Shown here piece after piece: positions 17,663 through 25,262 of a stretch of 64,000 nt of DNA (its first letter is position 1; each line of letters starts with the position of its first letter). Source of the stretch: Clostridia bacterium (GTDB lineage: Bacteria > Bacillota > Clostridia > Christensenellales > SZUA-584); the NCBI GenBank assembly GCA_003249555.1, contig QKIQ01000085.1:1-64000 (forward strand), in the 5' to 3' direction. The translations under genes and the position numbers were made by a program. A model generated the notes under the pieces. It had not been told where the DNA came from, did no database searches, and worked only from the letters and a program-made list of their open reading frames with translations.

Positions 17663-18029
17663 CCTTTTTTTCACCGCCCTCTTTTGGAATGAACCCTTTA
17701 TCTGCAAATTCCTTTCGCTGTGCCGGTGTCAGTCCGAGCGAACGCAGAAGGTTGTTGAGCACTTGAACTGTCTTTGTAAGCTCGATTGCAAGCGGGTTTT
17801 TGATTAGATTTTTTGCTCCAGCCTTATTGGTATATGACATCATCAGCTTTTTGCCTATGAGCTCACCTTTGAGCTGGCAATAAAACTGATATGTCTCTGC
17901 ATAGAGGTTAACAATCTCTATATCCGACGCTTGCAGTACATGCCCATCCTTGAGATAATTTGTTATCCTCGACTTGGCTTCGGCTGCTATCTGTTCAAGC
18001 GCCAATGTGGCTTTACTCTTTCTTGGCAT
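17628..18029 (-). CDS. Terminase small subunit (P27-like)
   Basis: 133 residues from ATG 18029 (AAGGGGGG upstream; a GTG two codons earlier is less likely). A basic N-terminus is followed by helices (EQIAAEAKSRITNYLKDG, DIEIVNLYAETYQFYCQLK) and the P27-type LLRSLGLTPAQRKEFADK, then an acidic tail. It recognises the packaging site. The gene overlaps the large subunit by 35 nt. Confidence 0.8.
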   Translation of the reverse strand: MPRKSKATLALEQIAAEAKSRITNYLKDGHVLQASDIEIVNLYAETYQFYCQLKGELIGKKLMMSYTNKAGAKNLIKNPLAIELTKTVQVLNNLLRSLGLTPAQRKEFADKGFIPKEGGEKKDEPVRDEFERF

Positions 18030-18135
18030 GGGCACCCCCCTTTCATGTGAAAAAAATCAACCGCGCGTACACAAGGAAGCTGGGCACGCGGTTCTGGGAT
18101 CAGCATCTCCAACCTGCAGGGCAGGGGGGATACTT

Positions 18136-18480
18136 TTACGCTTTGATTATTCGTACGCCGACAGGCGCTTTCTTGCCGTATTGTTTTGTCTTCTCGTGAC
18201 ATGCTTTACATAAGCTGATGAGGTTGATGTCTACAAGTGCAAGATCAGGATAGTCTTCGAGTTCTTTGATGTGATGTACCTCATTGGCTATGGGTATCTT
18301 CCTGTCCTCTTGCTTTAGCGGTACACCTGTGCGCAGCGCTTTCTCGATTCTTTCCTTGCAGTGCTGGCACATGTGATGATCTCTCTGTAAGATGTATGCT
18401 CTCTTCTTGCGCCATGCCTTTGAGTTGTAGAACCTTCTTACCCATGGTGGTTTGGTGTCGTAGTATCTACGCTTATACAT
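18136..18480 (-). CDS. HNH endonuclease
   Basis: 114 residues from ATG 18480, overlapping the previous stop. Zinc ligands are in CQHCKERIEKA and SLCKACHEKTKQYG. The HNH core is EVHHIKELEDYPDLAL. HNH proteins encoded next to terminase genes are usually needed for specific DNA cutting during packaging, so this is likely part of the packaging set rather than a homing enzyme. Confidence 0.85.
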   Translation of the reverse strand: MYKRRYYDTKPPWVRRFYNSKAWRKKRAYILQRDHHMCQHCKERIEKALRTGVPLKQEDRKIPIANEVHHIKELEDYPDLALVDINLISLCKACHEKTKQYGKKAPVGVRIIKA

Positions 18481-18850
18481 CTGCAGGATGAGGACGCCGC
18501 ATATTGTACTGGCGTTCGTTTTCATAAAGTATCGCTCTGGCTAAAGCAAGTGATTGGTCTTTTGAGAAGCCAGCGTCATGAAGAATAACGTATGGTTGCG
18601 TTATGATATATTCTTTGTTTATGTCCCGTTGAACGCTTGACCCACAGTCAGGTGGCGATGATTGAATACTATGCTTCGGTTGGTATCCGCCGTTGTCTCG
18701 CGTCATCTGCATCTTCAAAAGTCTTCGTGTCCACCTCTTGCTTAATCCCGCTTTTTTAGCGATAGAAACAATTTCTTTGAGTATGTCTCTGGCTCTCTCT
18801 GCTTGAGATGTATCAACATCGATTGTGATTTTGATTCCTCTTGGTTTCAC
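18473..18850 (-). CDS. Hypothetical phage protein
   Basis: 125 residues starting MKPRGIKITIDVDTSQAERA, with a central basic region and a C-terminal helix (FSKDQSLALARAILYENERQ). It sits immediately upstream of the HNH gene and overlaps it. No family recognised. Confidence 0.55.
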   Translation of the reverse strand: MKPRGIKITIDVDTSQAERARDILKEIVSIAKKAGLSKRWTRRLLKMQMTRDNGGYQPKHSIQSSPPDCGSSVQRDINKEYIITQPYVILHDAGFSKDQSLALARAILYENERQYNMRRPHPADV

Positions 18851-18867
18851 GTTTCATTTCTCCAATC

Positions 18868-19095
18868 TCATTTCATTGTCAGGTTGCGATGGGCATACCG
18901 CGTCGCAAGCTCTATGTCCATCTTTGCCAATGTGTTTTCGCGATATGGCATGAACGGCTGACTGAATAAAGGTGTACGCATTGCCCAGTCCCATCCATCA
19001 TTCATGTACCTCGGCATGCCAGCACCTGCCCAGAAGTCATCTGTGACAGGGAAGTATCCGAGCTTTAATAGAGCGATTCTTTTCTCCTCATCCAT
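18868..19095 (-). CDS. Small hypothetical phage protein
   Basis: 75 residues, MDEEKRIALLKLGYFPVTDD; rich in aromatic residues (DDFWAGAGMPRYMNDGWDWA). Unknown family. It lies in a series of short, closely spaced - strand genes between the attenuator-like leader and the terminase genes. Confidence 0.55.
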   Translation of the reverse strand: MDEEKRIALLKLGYFPVTDDFWAGAGMPRYMNDGWDWAMRTPLFSQPFMPYRENTLAKMDIELATRYAHRNLTMK

Positions 19096-19110
19096 CTTTA
19101 GATTCCTCCA

Positions 19111-19299
19111 CTATATTTTCCCGCGTACGCAGCGACCGAACGCGCATACCGGATGTCTGTCATCTGCCCATGTTACCCACACGCATCCGAAGCATCTGTG
19201 ATTATGTTTGGCTATTCTGATCCAGCGCTGTTCTCTGTCCTGCTCCTTTTCGATCTGCTTGAGTACTTCATCGCGGATTTGCTTTGGTGTTTTCTTCAT
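19111..19299 (-). CDS. Small Cys-containing phage protein
   Basis: 62 residues: a charged N-terminal helix (KKTPKQIRDEVLKQIEKEQD) and a C-terminal part with three Cys in HRCFGCVWVTWADDRHPVC and a fourth in GRC, a possible metal site. Similar Cys pattern to the 52-residue gene at 19,891-20,049 (CCGCIWV...CPF). No function known. Confidence 0.55.
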   Translation of the reverse strand: MKKTPKQIRDEVLKQIEKEQDREQRWIRIAKHNHRCFGCVWVTWADDRHPVCAFGRCVRGKI

Positions 19300-19327
19300 A
19301 TGGTCACCTCATATCCCGAGAAGGCTC

Positions 19328-19516
19328 TTATGGCCTCCTAGGTGCTGGTGTATTTGGCTTAGTGGCTATACCGTGACGCTTGCGCCCGGGAACGTGCGCC
19401 TCAAGCCAAACCATCATAACAACACATGCTATGAGTCCTGCAAAGAGTATGCTTGCTATGATAATCGATGCTATATCAGCAACATCTGCAGCCTGTTGAA
19501 TCATCCCATGTAGCAT
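19328..19516 (-). CDS. Small single-span membrane protein
   Basis: 62 residues with one hydrophobic span (IASIIIASILFAGLIACVVM) and a basic C-terminal tail (PGRKRHGIATKPNTPAPRRP). A holin is possible in principle, but it lies far from any lysis enzyme and before the terminase, so the role is open. Confidence 0.5.
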   Translation of the reverse strand: MLHGMIQQAADVADIASIIIASILFAGLIACVVMMVWLEAHVPGRKRHGIATKPNTPAPRRP

Positions 19517-19532
19517 GGTTTTATCCTCCTAA

Positions 19533-19898
19533 TCAGCCTTCTATGTCAGGCAGGTCTATCGTCTGCCCCGCCAGCTCGTGTGAGCAATCGCCCAAATACC
19601 GTATCTTGCCATCGGTTACGAAGCTGTGACATATGCAGCACTTGAACGGAGCTTCTTCGCCCGGGTGCTTTTCTGCCCAGCGGCACCAGCAATGCTCTGT
19701 ATTACCGTCCATGTAATGCCCGGACTTGTAAAGCACGGACGGCGTGAACGTAGGCTTTTCATAATCGCCGTTAAATTCCCAGCATGGACGGCTTCCTTGT
19801 TTTACGTTTAATACGTGGGTGTCGCCGCAGCCTGGGCAATTAAAATATATCCTTCCGGTTGGTGTGCCGTGTAATAGCTCATCCTTTACTTTAGGCAT
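19533..19898 (-). CDS. DUF6527 family phage protein
   Basis: Start set at ATG 19898 with GGAGAG upstream. 121 residues. It shows the family layout: FNCPGCGDTHVLNV, WEFNGDYEKPTFTPSVLYKS, then CCICHSFVTDGKIRYLGDCSHELAGQ. Cys and His pairs suggest a zinc site. Common in tailed phages; biochemical role unknown. Confidence 0.75.
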   Translation of the reverse strand: MPKVKDELLHGTPTGRIYFNCPGCGDTHVLNVKQGSRPCWEFNGDYEKPTFTPSVLYKSGHYMDGNTEHCWCRWAEKHPGEEAPFKCCICHSFVTDGKIRYLGDCSHELAGQTIDLPDIEG

Positions 19899-20049
19899 CG
19901 CGTTTCTCTCCAATCTCACGTTCATATTTCTTTTCTTCGTCCTTCATGCATTGGTTGAATGGACAGAAATATGTATCATCTTTGGATTTGCGAACCCATA
20001 TGCAACCACAGCATTTTGATTGGACGTATTCCACCTCATTCATTTTCAT
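19891..20049 (-). CDS. Small Cys-rich phage protein
   Basis: 52 residues from ATG 20049 (GGGG upstream; a second ATG is two codons on). It begins MKMNEVEYVQSKCCGCIWVR and has CPFNQC, a four-Cys probable zinc site. It overlaps the DUF6527 start by 8 nt, suggesting coupling. Confidence 0.6.
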   Translation of the reverse strand: MKMNEVEYVQSKCCGCIWVRKSKDDTYFCPFNQCMKDEEKKYEREIGEKRDA

Positions 20050-20058
20050 TTACCCCAA

Positions 20059-20085
20059 AAGAAAAACCGCCTCGAATTGAGACGG
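20059..20085 (-). terminator. Rho-independent terminator after the metallopeptidase-like gene
   Basis: - strand CCGTCTC-AATTC-GAGGCGG, with a G.U pair only in RNA of this strand, then TTTTTCTTTT. It lies about 135 nt beyond the 20,222-20,578 gene and directly ahead of the next start at 20049. That the wobble pairing favours the - strand supports it being used in lytic transcription. The 20,090-20,221 stretch in between shows no other gene. Confidence 0.7.
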
Positions 20086-20221
20086 TCTCGGTACTTAATG
20101 GTTCAACGCCACGCTTTATATCGCCAATTGCAACGGTCTACCCTGCTGTGTTTCCGTGTCCATTGCACGAATAGCTTACCGTTGGCGCCGTGCTTGTCTG
20201 TGTGTCGCTCACAGCTTTGTG

Positions 20222-20578
20222 TTATAAGCAGTCTGCCGTTTTCCATGCAGCGTATATCTTTGGGCCTTGGCATGCGAACCAATCAACCATTTCTTCATTC
20301 AATGCCCAAGCGTCTGTTTCTCCCGAGTGTTGAGCTAAGCCGCTTTCGAATAAAAACGCGTGAACAATCTCATGCCTAAGTTTGGCTTTTTGATATGGAA
20401 CCAAAGTGTCGTGGAGTTCGTGGTTCCATCCCGGATATGTTGACATGTCACAAACAACAATTTCTTTCGCATACCCGTCGCAGAACGCATCGATTTCTCT
20501 ACGCTTAAACGATTCTTCTTCGTCGTACTTTTTAATGACAATTTTGTAGTTAGTTCCGAGTATGTTGATCGTTTCCAT
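20222..20578 (-). CDS. Putative phage metallopeptidase-like protein (HExxH)
   Basis: 118 residues. Central KLRHEIVHAFLFESGLA gives an HExxH zinc motif, with a downstream NEEMVDWFA that could supply a third ligand or substrate-site residue. Small proteins like this are common before terminase genes in Firmicute phages and are annotated as metalloproteases; no substrate is known. It is preceded by a promoter plus terminator-like leader and so seems separately regulated. Confidence 0.65.
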   Translation of the reverse strand: METINILGTNYKIVIKKYDEEESFKRREIDAFCDGYAKEIVVCDMSTYPGWNHELHDTLVPYQKAKLRHEIVHAFLFESGLAQHSGETDAWALNEEMVDWFACQGPKIYAAWKTADCL

Positions 20579-20600
20579 GTTCGCCCCTTCTTTTGGAACA

Positions 20601-20647
20601 AAAATAGCGGCTCCGTTATGGAACCGCCGTCTTGATAACTTTACGGC
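20601..20647 (-). promoter_or_regulatory. Attenuator-like leader: terminator with competing upstream hairpin
   Basis: On the - strand an 8-bp stem GCGGTTCC/GGAGCCGC (20607-20627, one G.U) is followed by TATTTTTG, a terminator shape. Just upstream, GCCGT (20643-20647) can pair with ACGGC (20626-20630), which shares bases with the terminator stem. A near-consensus promoter lies upstream, so most transcripts would end after about 50 nt unless anti-terminated. Confidence 0.55.
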
Positions 20648-20651
20648 TTAA

Positions 20652-20680
20652 AGTATAAACGTTTTGGTATGTAATGTAAA
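20652..20680 (-). promoter_or_regulatory. Sigma-70-type promoter before the late small-gene operon
   Basis: -35 TTTACA (20680-20675) and -10 TATACT (20657-20652), spacing 17 bp, five of six matches in each box. Its -10 region (GTTTATACTTTA) is also found at 40,202-40,212 in the lysogeny control region, so a shared operator is possible. Confidence 0.6.
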
Positions 20681-20706
20681 TGCCCACTTTTTGCCCTGCT
20701 ATCTGC

Positions 20707-20895
20707 TTAGGTTTCTTTATCCGTTGTTTTCTTCACTTCGAAAATTCTTTTACAAGCTGCGTCATGCTTACATACGATAAGGCTTGATGTGTAGCATGGC
20801 GTATCTCTGTCGGTATACATCGTTATTGTGTCAAGACTCAAATCTGCTATAGGGCAACCTTCACAATAATCAGGTCTTTCAAATTCAATTTTCAT
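20707..20895 (-). CDS. Small Cys-rich phage protein
   Basis: 62 residues beginning MKIEFERPDYCEGCPIADLS, with five Cys in all (CEGC, C, C, C), probably metal-binding or redox. It overlaps the upstream gene by 11 nt. No function assigned. Confidence 0.55.
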   Translation of the reverse strand: MKIEFERPDYCEGCPIADLSLDTITMYTDRDTPCYTSSLIVCKHDAACKRIFEVKKTTDKET

Positions 20896-21274
20896 AATTC
20901 ATATCTCCCCTTTCCTTTTCGCTCTCATCAATCAACCCTCTTTTGTAAAGCGCAATGGCAAACCTAGCTGTGTAGTCAGATGTCATTCTTTCAATGCTTT
21001 CGTCACTCTGTCTTAAAGCGCCGTTTTTTAGTCGCGTTTTGCGCCAACTCACCCAGAACGCGCCATCTCTTTCAATGTTTATATAGATATTTACGCCGGC
21101 CGCAGGATGGATAACGTACTTACTTTCCATGCTGCTTCTTTTCGCGCGAAGACAGAACATATCAAACTCTTTGCACAACTCTTTTTCTCTTTCGCCTTCA
21201 TCTTCAGTAAGGCGCCACTCGTAATATTTTCTACTTAAATGCTCTATCCATAGTTTCTCAATAATTTTTAACAT
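20885..21274 (-). CDS. Hypothetical phage protein
   Basis: 129 residues: an N-terminal charged helix (IEKLWIEHLSRKYYEWRLTE), a central beta part (VNIYINIERDGAFWVSWRKT) and a helical end. Unknown family. Weak start context; real by its coupling with the next gene. Confidence 0.5.
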   Translation of the reverse strand: MLKIIEKLWIEHLSRKYYEWRLTEDEGEREKELCKEFDMFCLRAKRSSMESKYVIHPAAGVNIYINIERDGAFWVSWRKTRLKNGALRQSDESIERMTSDYTARFAIALYKRGLIDESEKERGDMNYEN

Positions 21275-21346
21275 ATGCTTTCACCTTCCTTCTATTTAAT
21301 CGGAGAGTCTTAATGCCGTTCTGATCACTCTGCATCTGCGTCATAT

Positions 21347-22597
21347 TCAAGCACATCTTCGGGTATTGTCAAACATCACAAGCTTATCTATGCGGTCAAA
21401 GATACATGGTCGCTCATCGATCACCTTATTCACATCAAGGACATCAAACATAGACAGCTGGCCATTGCTTCTCGCAACCCTCAGTTTATTAAGCTCCGCC
21501 GCCATTCCTTTTTTCATAAACATTTCCCAATGCTTGGGGTGAGTCCGCCGAAGCATGGCCATGTGATTATTTTTATAAAGAAGGTCGGTTCCGCATCCCA
21601 TGCATCCATTGCGCTTTATTTTATGGAATATGCCTTCATCGTCCGTCCACCCCATGTCATAAAGCGGTGAATACGGAACGTGGTAGCGATTGATGTATTC
21701 CCAAATATCATCATCCGTCCAAATAGATAGAGGATTGCAATGATAAAATGAATCGCTGCCCAAGTGCGGCCTTGATGATTCAAACAGATATCCACGTGAG
21801 ATGAAGTTCGTCTGGCGTGAACGTGACTCCGCCGCCATCAACCCTTTAAAAATCACATCAACGTGCAGCTCTGCCTGAAGCTTCTCACTGGGTTCTTTTT
21901 TGAGCGTGTCGCAGCACGCCTGTGATATCTTTACATCTCGCAGGATGTCGTAATAGGCAAGCAATTTGGGGTCAATGCTTTCACTTTTAGAAAACTTAAG
22001 AAAGCAGTCTATATTGATTCGATGGGCTTTCAATTTTGAAAATGCTTTACCCAAGAGCGGCCAGCCGTACTGATCAATGCACCACCAATAGTTTTTTCTG
22101 TGCCCTTCTGGCCATATGAGATGTTCACGCTGAAACTTTTCTATCAGATGTGCCGGGCACGCGGTTTCGAGAGAAGCTGTGCTCTTAAGTTTTCCGTCCT
22201 CTTTAAGCAACTCGTCTATACGCTCGTTGTCGACATAATACTGCAACACTTCCTGTTGCGCGGAATATTTTAACCCAGAACATCCAGTCTTAAGCGGCTG
22301 TGCTTCATGGAACCTATCTCCGCCCCATTCTTGTCCGATCTTACGTGCAAAGCTAAGGCTTTCAGGATATTCAACGCCTGTATTTCCAAAGATTATATGA
22401 ATCTTATCCGCCGCGTCAGGGAAAAACCGCCGAATTAAGTCCCACAGTACAGTGCTATCCTTCCCGCCGCTAAAAGCGAGAGACATGTTATGTTTTGATA
22501 CTGCAATTCCGTTTGAAATAGCATCTACGGCCTTTTTTATTTTATAATCAAGGTCTTTACCTTGTTCTATGGCAAGCTCTTTGTAGCTGATATACAT
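21347..22597 (-). CDS. PAPS reductase / DndC-IbrA-like sulfurtransferase family protein
   Basis: 416 residues. The PP-loop is SLAFSGGKDSTVLWDLIRRF near residue 42, followed by IIFGNTGVEYPES, as in PAPS reductase-like ATP pyrophosphatases. A C-terminal CMGCG (with further Cys) may bind a cluster or metal. Phage and plasmid members include IbrA and the DndC group; the substrate here is unknown. A ParB-domain protein lies 5 kb upstream in the same lytic block, echoing the IbrA/IbrB pairing. After its stop the shifted frame remains open for a short acidic tail. Confidence 0.75.
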   Translation of the reverse strand: MYISYKELAIEQGKDLDYKIKKAVDAISNGIAVSKHNMSLAFSGGKDSTVLWDLIRRFFPDAADKIHIIFGNTGVEYPESLSFARKIGQEWGGDRFHEAQPLKTGCSGLKYSAQQEVLQYYVDNERIDELLKEDGKLKSTASLETACPAHLIEKFQREHLIWPEGHRKNYWWCIDQYGWPLLGKAFSKLKAHRINIDCFLKFSKSESIDPKLLAYYDILRDVKISQACCDTLKKEPSEKLQAELHVDVIFKGLMAAESRSRQTNFISRGYLFESSRPHLGSDSFYHCNPLSIWTDDDIWEYINRYHVPYSPLYDMGWTDDEGIFHKIKRNGCMGCGTDLLYKNNHMAMLRRTHPKHWEMFMKKGMAAELNKLRVARSNGQLSMFDVLDVNKVIDERPCIFDRIDKLVMFDNTRRCA

Positions 22598-22617
22598 ATT
22601 AATCCCTCACAATTTTG

Positions 22618-23163
22618 TTATTCCCGATCAATCGACTGTATCCCGAACAGCAGCGCCCCCATCTTGTCACAGGCAGCTTCAAAGTCTTTGTACACCGTCC
22701 TGTTATCGATGCCCTCTTTATCGGCTATATCGCCCACCTGCAGCGGTTCATCCAACAGGCACATGGCTTCAAGTACGCGATACCGGCGCTGCTCCTCTGG
22801 CTTTTTGGATGCATAGCATATCTGTTCGTACGTATGGAGCATAGAATCAATATGAGCCAGCATGATGGCCGAGCGTGCCTTTGATCTCTTGATGGCCACG
22901 ACATCGATATCGTCATTCTCCATGAGATCTCTGAAGAACTCATAGTCTTCTGTCACGACTTCGGAAAGAGAAGCAATGGCATCACCGGCATGTATTTTGA
23001 TCTCACGGTAGTTTCTCATAAGGCGCTTTGTATCGCGCAAGCGGCGGTTGATGCGCTGCTGCTTGCCTTTTTGCTGCTCACGGGTATAGAACTCAAGCGC
23101 GATCTTTGATGCGACCTCTGCGGCCACACGAGCGACGCCATCTTGCGGTTTATCTTTAGACAT
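22618..23163 (-). CDS. ArpU/RinA-like late transcriptional regulator
   Basis: 181 residues with long basic helices in the N-terminal half and a C-terminal HTH (LQVGDIADKEGIDNRTVYKD). Size, HTH position and location before the late genes fit ArpU/RinA-type phage regulators that switch on packaging and structural genes. A direct target could be the promoter at 20,652-20,680; this is inference. Confidence 0.65.
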   Translation of the reverse strand: MSKDKPQDGVARVAAEVASKIALEFYTREQQKGKQQRINRRLRDTKRLMRNYREIKIHAGDAIASLSEVVTEDYEFFRDLMENDDIDVVAIKRSKARSAIMLAHIDSMLHTYEQICYASKKPEEQRRYRVLEAMCLLDEPLQVGDIADKEGIDNRTVYKDFEAACDKMGALLFGIQSIDRE

Positions 23164-23176
23164 ATATGTTTCCCCC

Positions 23177-23398
23177 TTATCTCATATGGTTTCGTTTGAT
23201 ACAGGCTGCTACCCTGTCCTTCTTGACCTCACCGATTGCCAACCGGCTTGCTTTCATCGCATGAAGATGATTGCGATATGCTTCTTGTTTTTCTGCGTAT
23301 TCCTTGTGCTTTGAACACGAGCCGTCAAATTTGCATGTGACCGATCTGTCGGCGCATTCAGGGACACATGGATTTATTGGTTTATTCAAAGTCCTCAC
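23177..23398 (-). CDS. Small Cys-rich phage protein
   Basis: 73 residues from GTG 23398 (GAGGGAAT upstream). Four Cys in NPCVPECADRSVTCKFDGSC resemble a small zinc-binding fold found in many Firmicute phages next to the late regulator. Basic helical C-terminus. Function unknown. Confidence 0.6.
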   Translation of the reverse strand: MRTLNKPINPCVPECADRSVTCKFDGSCSKHKEYAEKQEAYRNHLHAMKASRLAIGEVKKDRVAACIKRNHMR

Positions 23399-23431
23399 AT
23401 TCCCTCATTTTAAATTGTTGCTCCGGCATCC

Positions 23432-23460
23432 TTGCTATCTATTTGGTTGTGTCGTACACT
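23432..23460 (+). promoter_or_regulatory. Possible promoter for the lone + strand gene
   Basis: TTGCTA (23432-23437) and TACACT (23455-23460) with 17 bp spacing, four of six matches each, 18 nt ahead of the + strand ATG at 23479. Weak but correctly placed. Confidence 0.35.
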
Positions 23461-23478
23461 CTATCTGAGGTGACCTTT

Positions 23479-23685
23479 ATGCGTATAGATTCAACAGACA
23501 AATGGGACGATGTTGCCCGGCGACTTTCAGAACAGGGCTATAGCTTGTGGCAGACGCAATTCGATACCGACGATCCGCATGGGTTCATTGCGCGTTTCAT
23601 GACTTCTGACGATACAAAACCGCGTGTTGAGCATGTCACCTATGACGCGAAAGTTCGTGATGCTATGCTGCGGTATAAGTTATAG
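23479..23685 (+). CDS. Lone + strand small protein in the lytic block
   Basis: 68 residues from ATG 23479, with GAGGTGACC upstream. Sequence begins MRIDSTDKWDDVARRLSEQG and contains FDTDDPHGFIARFM. It runs against the surrounding lytic genes and overlaps the end of the DUF5131 gene tail-to-tail by 6 nt. Such isolated reversed genes in prophages are often expressed from their own promoter in the lysogen. No family recognised. Confidence 0.65.
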   Translation: MRIDSTDKWDDVARRLSEQGYSLWQTQFDTDDPHGFIARFMTSDDTKPRVEHVTYDAKVRDAMLRYKL

Positions 23686-24369
23686 CTTCCATCCCTGCGG
23701 AAACTCTTTCCGTAAATCTGATCCAAAGCAAAACAACCTGTCTTCTAAACTGTCTTTCATAAAAAAGGGTATTTTATATGCCGTTGCCTGCTCCGACATT
23801 TCTTCTATCCAATCAGTGCGTGTCACGTGCTGCGGCTTCCCGTTCTTGGTCAAGTCGCCTACTATCCACCACATACAGCGCAAGCTACAAAGCACATCTG
23901 GCGATATCCGTTCCATCAGAGGTTCAAAGCTGATGAAGTCAGCACCGCCAGCATCGATCACAGCCTGAGCTTGTGCGTTGTTGGTGACGGTGGCGCCGAT
24001 TAAAAAGTTTGCAGGGCATGGAATTGAATCGGAATACAATCTTTTTATACGATTGATAGCCACATAACTTTTCGTCAACGCAAGGTAAATATTATGGTTG
24101 TTCTCGACCATTGCCGCCACTGTATCGGTGATCCAAAAAGGCTCCCAATGCGCTATATCACTCATGCTGTCAATAAAAATGATCATCGGTTCCTTGGTGC
24201 GAAACTCTTTCAGCCTATTCGGGAAAAACTGCGGCTTTGAGAAGTCGGGCACCCAATGAAAGCGGTTGTTCATTGATCTCGCATAGCAGTATTCACATCC
24301 GTTCGGACACCCGCAGACAGGATTCGCAGTCTTGTCACACCACCCAATGTTATTGCCTTTGCGTTTCAT
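23680..24369 (-). CDS. DUF5131 (phage Gp37/Gp68) family protein
   Basis: Start set at ATG 24369, overlapping the previous stop as ATGA. 229 residues. It has the family's GWCDKTANPVCGCPNGCEYC with a CxxxCxYCYA cluster, like radical-SAM iron-sulfur proteins, then FIDSMSDIAHWEP and a TIM-barrel-like series (LIGATVTNNAQAQA, FISFEPLME). Widespread in phages; catalysed reaction unknown. Confidence 0.8.
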   Translation of the reverse strand: MKRKGNNIGWCDKTANPVCGCPNGCEYCYARSMNNRFHWVPDFSKPQFFPNRLKEFRTKEPMIIFIDSMSDIAHWEPFWITDTVAAMVENNHNIYLALTKSYVAINRIKRLYSDSIPCPANFLIGATVTNNAQAQAVIDAGGADFISFEPLMERISPDVLCSLRCMWWIVGDLTKNGKPQHVTRTDWIEEMSEQATAYKIPFFMKDSLEDRLFCFGSDLRKEFPQGWKL

Positions 24370-24554
24370 ACGCTCACATCCTCTCCAGCAAACCATCGAC
24401 GACATGCTTTTTCCGGGTACACCCATTCCCTGCCTATCTTTTTACGCGGCATGCCTTGAGCCGCCCATTTGTATATCTGATCTTCTCTTTCAACATAAAA
24501 AGCTTTCATGAACTCTGCTTTAGACAGATATATTTCATCATCCATTTGTTTCAC
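24366..24554 (-). CDS. Small excisionase/MerR-like HTH protein
   Basis: 62 residues, MKQMDDEIYLSKAEFMKAFY then IYKWAAQGMPRKKIGREWVY: a winged-HTH pattern of the DNA-binding excisionase or terminase-Nu1 type, where the GMP..K.GREW stretch is typical. It could be a DNA-bending or regulatory factor. A second excisionase-like gene lies at 39,229, so which one acts in excision is unclear. Confidence 0.6.
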   Translation of the reverse strand: MKQMDDEIYLSKAEFMKAFYVEREDQIYKWAAQGMPRKKIGREWVYPEKACRRWFAGEDVSV

Positions 24555-24561
24555 CTCTTAT

Positions 24562-25080
24562 TTATTTCGGCCACTCACCGTATTGCACATAGTAAATGTT
24601 TGCATCTCGCGCTCGTTTTAGGCTCTCAAGGCTCTCTCCGCTGTTCCCGCCGTCTGGATGCGCTTCTTTTGCCTTTTGCCGAAAAAAAGCATTGACCTGA
24701 TCGACGCTTTCAGGCTCAGATTCGAACCCAAGGATACGAAACGGCCCAGGCCGCTCTTTTGGTGCTTCGATAAATTTCATTCCAGCGAGAAGCGTTTCCC
24801 ATGTGAATATCCCAAGCTTACGAACTCTCGCCAACGCTTCAAGCGATAAAACCAATTGAGCGAACACGTCACTCACATACGATGATTTCAGCCCCGCCGC
24901 TTTTGCCCTCTCAAGGCTATGTTCGAACTTATAAAACCGTCCGTTAAGATCGAAGCTTATCCATACGTTTCCAAGGCGATCCCAATTGTACATAAGATTT
25001 TGCGCTTCCATTTTGTCGATCAATGATTTCAATTTTTTCTCGTACATTTCGGCGCTCGCGTATTGTTTTTTATTTGCCAT
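24562..25080 (-). CDS. J-domain-containing phage protein
   Basis: Start set at ATG 25080 (GGAGAGGAGG upstream). 172 residues. The last 60 residues resemble a DnaJ J-domain: FRILGFESEPESVDQVNAFF, then KAKEAHPDGGNSGE with the HPD tripeptide, and a final helix. The N-terminal half is helical and unassigned. A J-domain could recruit host DnaK; the client is unknown. Confidence 0.65.
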   Translation of the reverse strand: MANKKQYASAEMYEKKLKSLIDKMEAQNLMYNWDRLGNVWISFDLNGRFYKFEHSLERAKAAGLKSSYVSDVFAQLVLSLEALARVRKLGIFTWETLLAGMKFIEAPKERPGPFRILGFESEPESVDQVNAFFRQKAKEAHPDGGNSGESLESLKRARDANIYYVQYGEWPK

Positions 25081-25192
25081 CACCGGCCTCCTCTCCAAAC
25101 TCTTCAATAAAAAGTGCATCGATGTCTTTCTGAGCTTTCTCAGACAATCCAGTGTCATCAACCCCATCCGCATTTACAGCGCAGCGGGCCAT
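25070..25192 (-). CDS. Very small acidic phage protein
   Basis: 40 residues starting MARCAVNADGVDDTGLSEKA and ending with an acidic stretch (FIEEFGEEAGDGK). It overlaps the J-domain gene start and, out of frame, the small zinc-ribbon gene. The ribosome site is weak. Supported by protein-like composition and tight overlap only. Confidence 0.4.
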   Translation of the reverse strand: MARCAVNADGVDDTGLSEKAQKDIDALFIEEFGEEAGDGK

Positions 25193-25262
25193 ATCCACCG
25201 CTCCCACAAAACGCACCGCATTTCGGACATTCACCGTCAATAAATATGAATGACTGCTTCAT
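25158..25262 (-). CDS. 34-residue zinc-ribbon-like protein
   Basis: Starts MKQSFIFIDGECPKCGAFCG and ends RCKCGWG. Two CxxC-type pairs suggest a zinc ribbon. It overlaps the previous gene's stop as ATGA. Similar tiny zinc proteins occur throughout this block. Confidence 0.5.
   Translation of the reverse strand: MKQSFIFIDGECPKCGAFCGSGGYGPLRCKCGWG

Noticed and set aside
19328-19516. Holin call for the small membrane protein
   Set aside because: Only one span and no lysis enzyme nearby; kept as membrane protein of unknown role.
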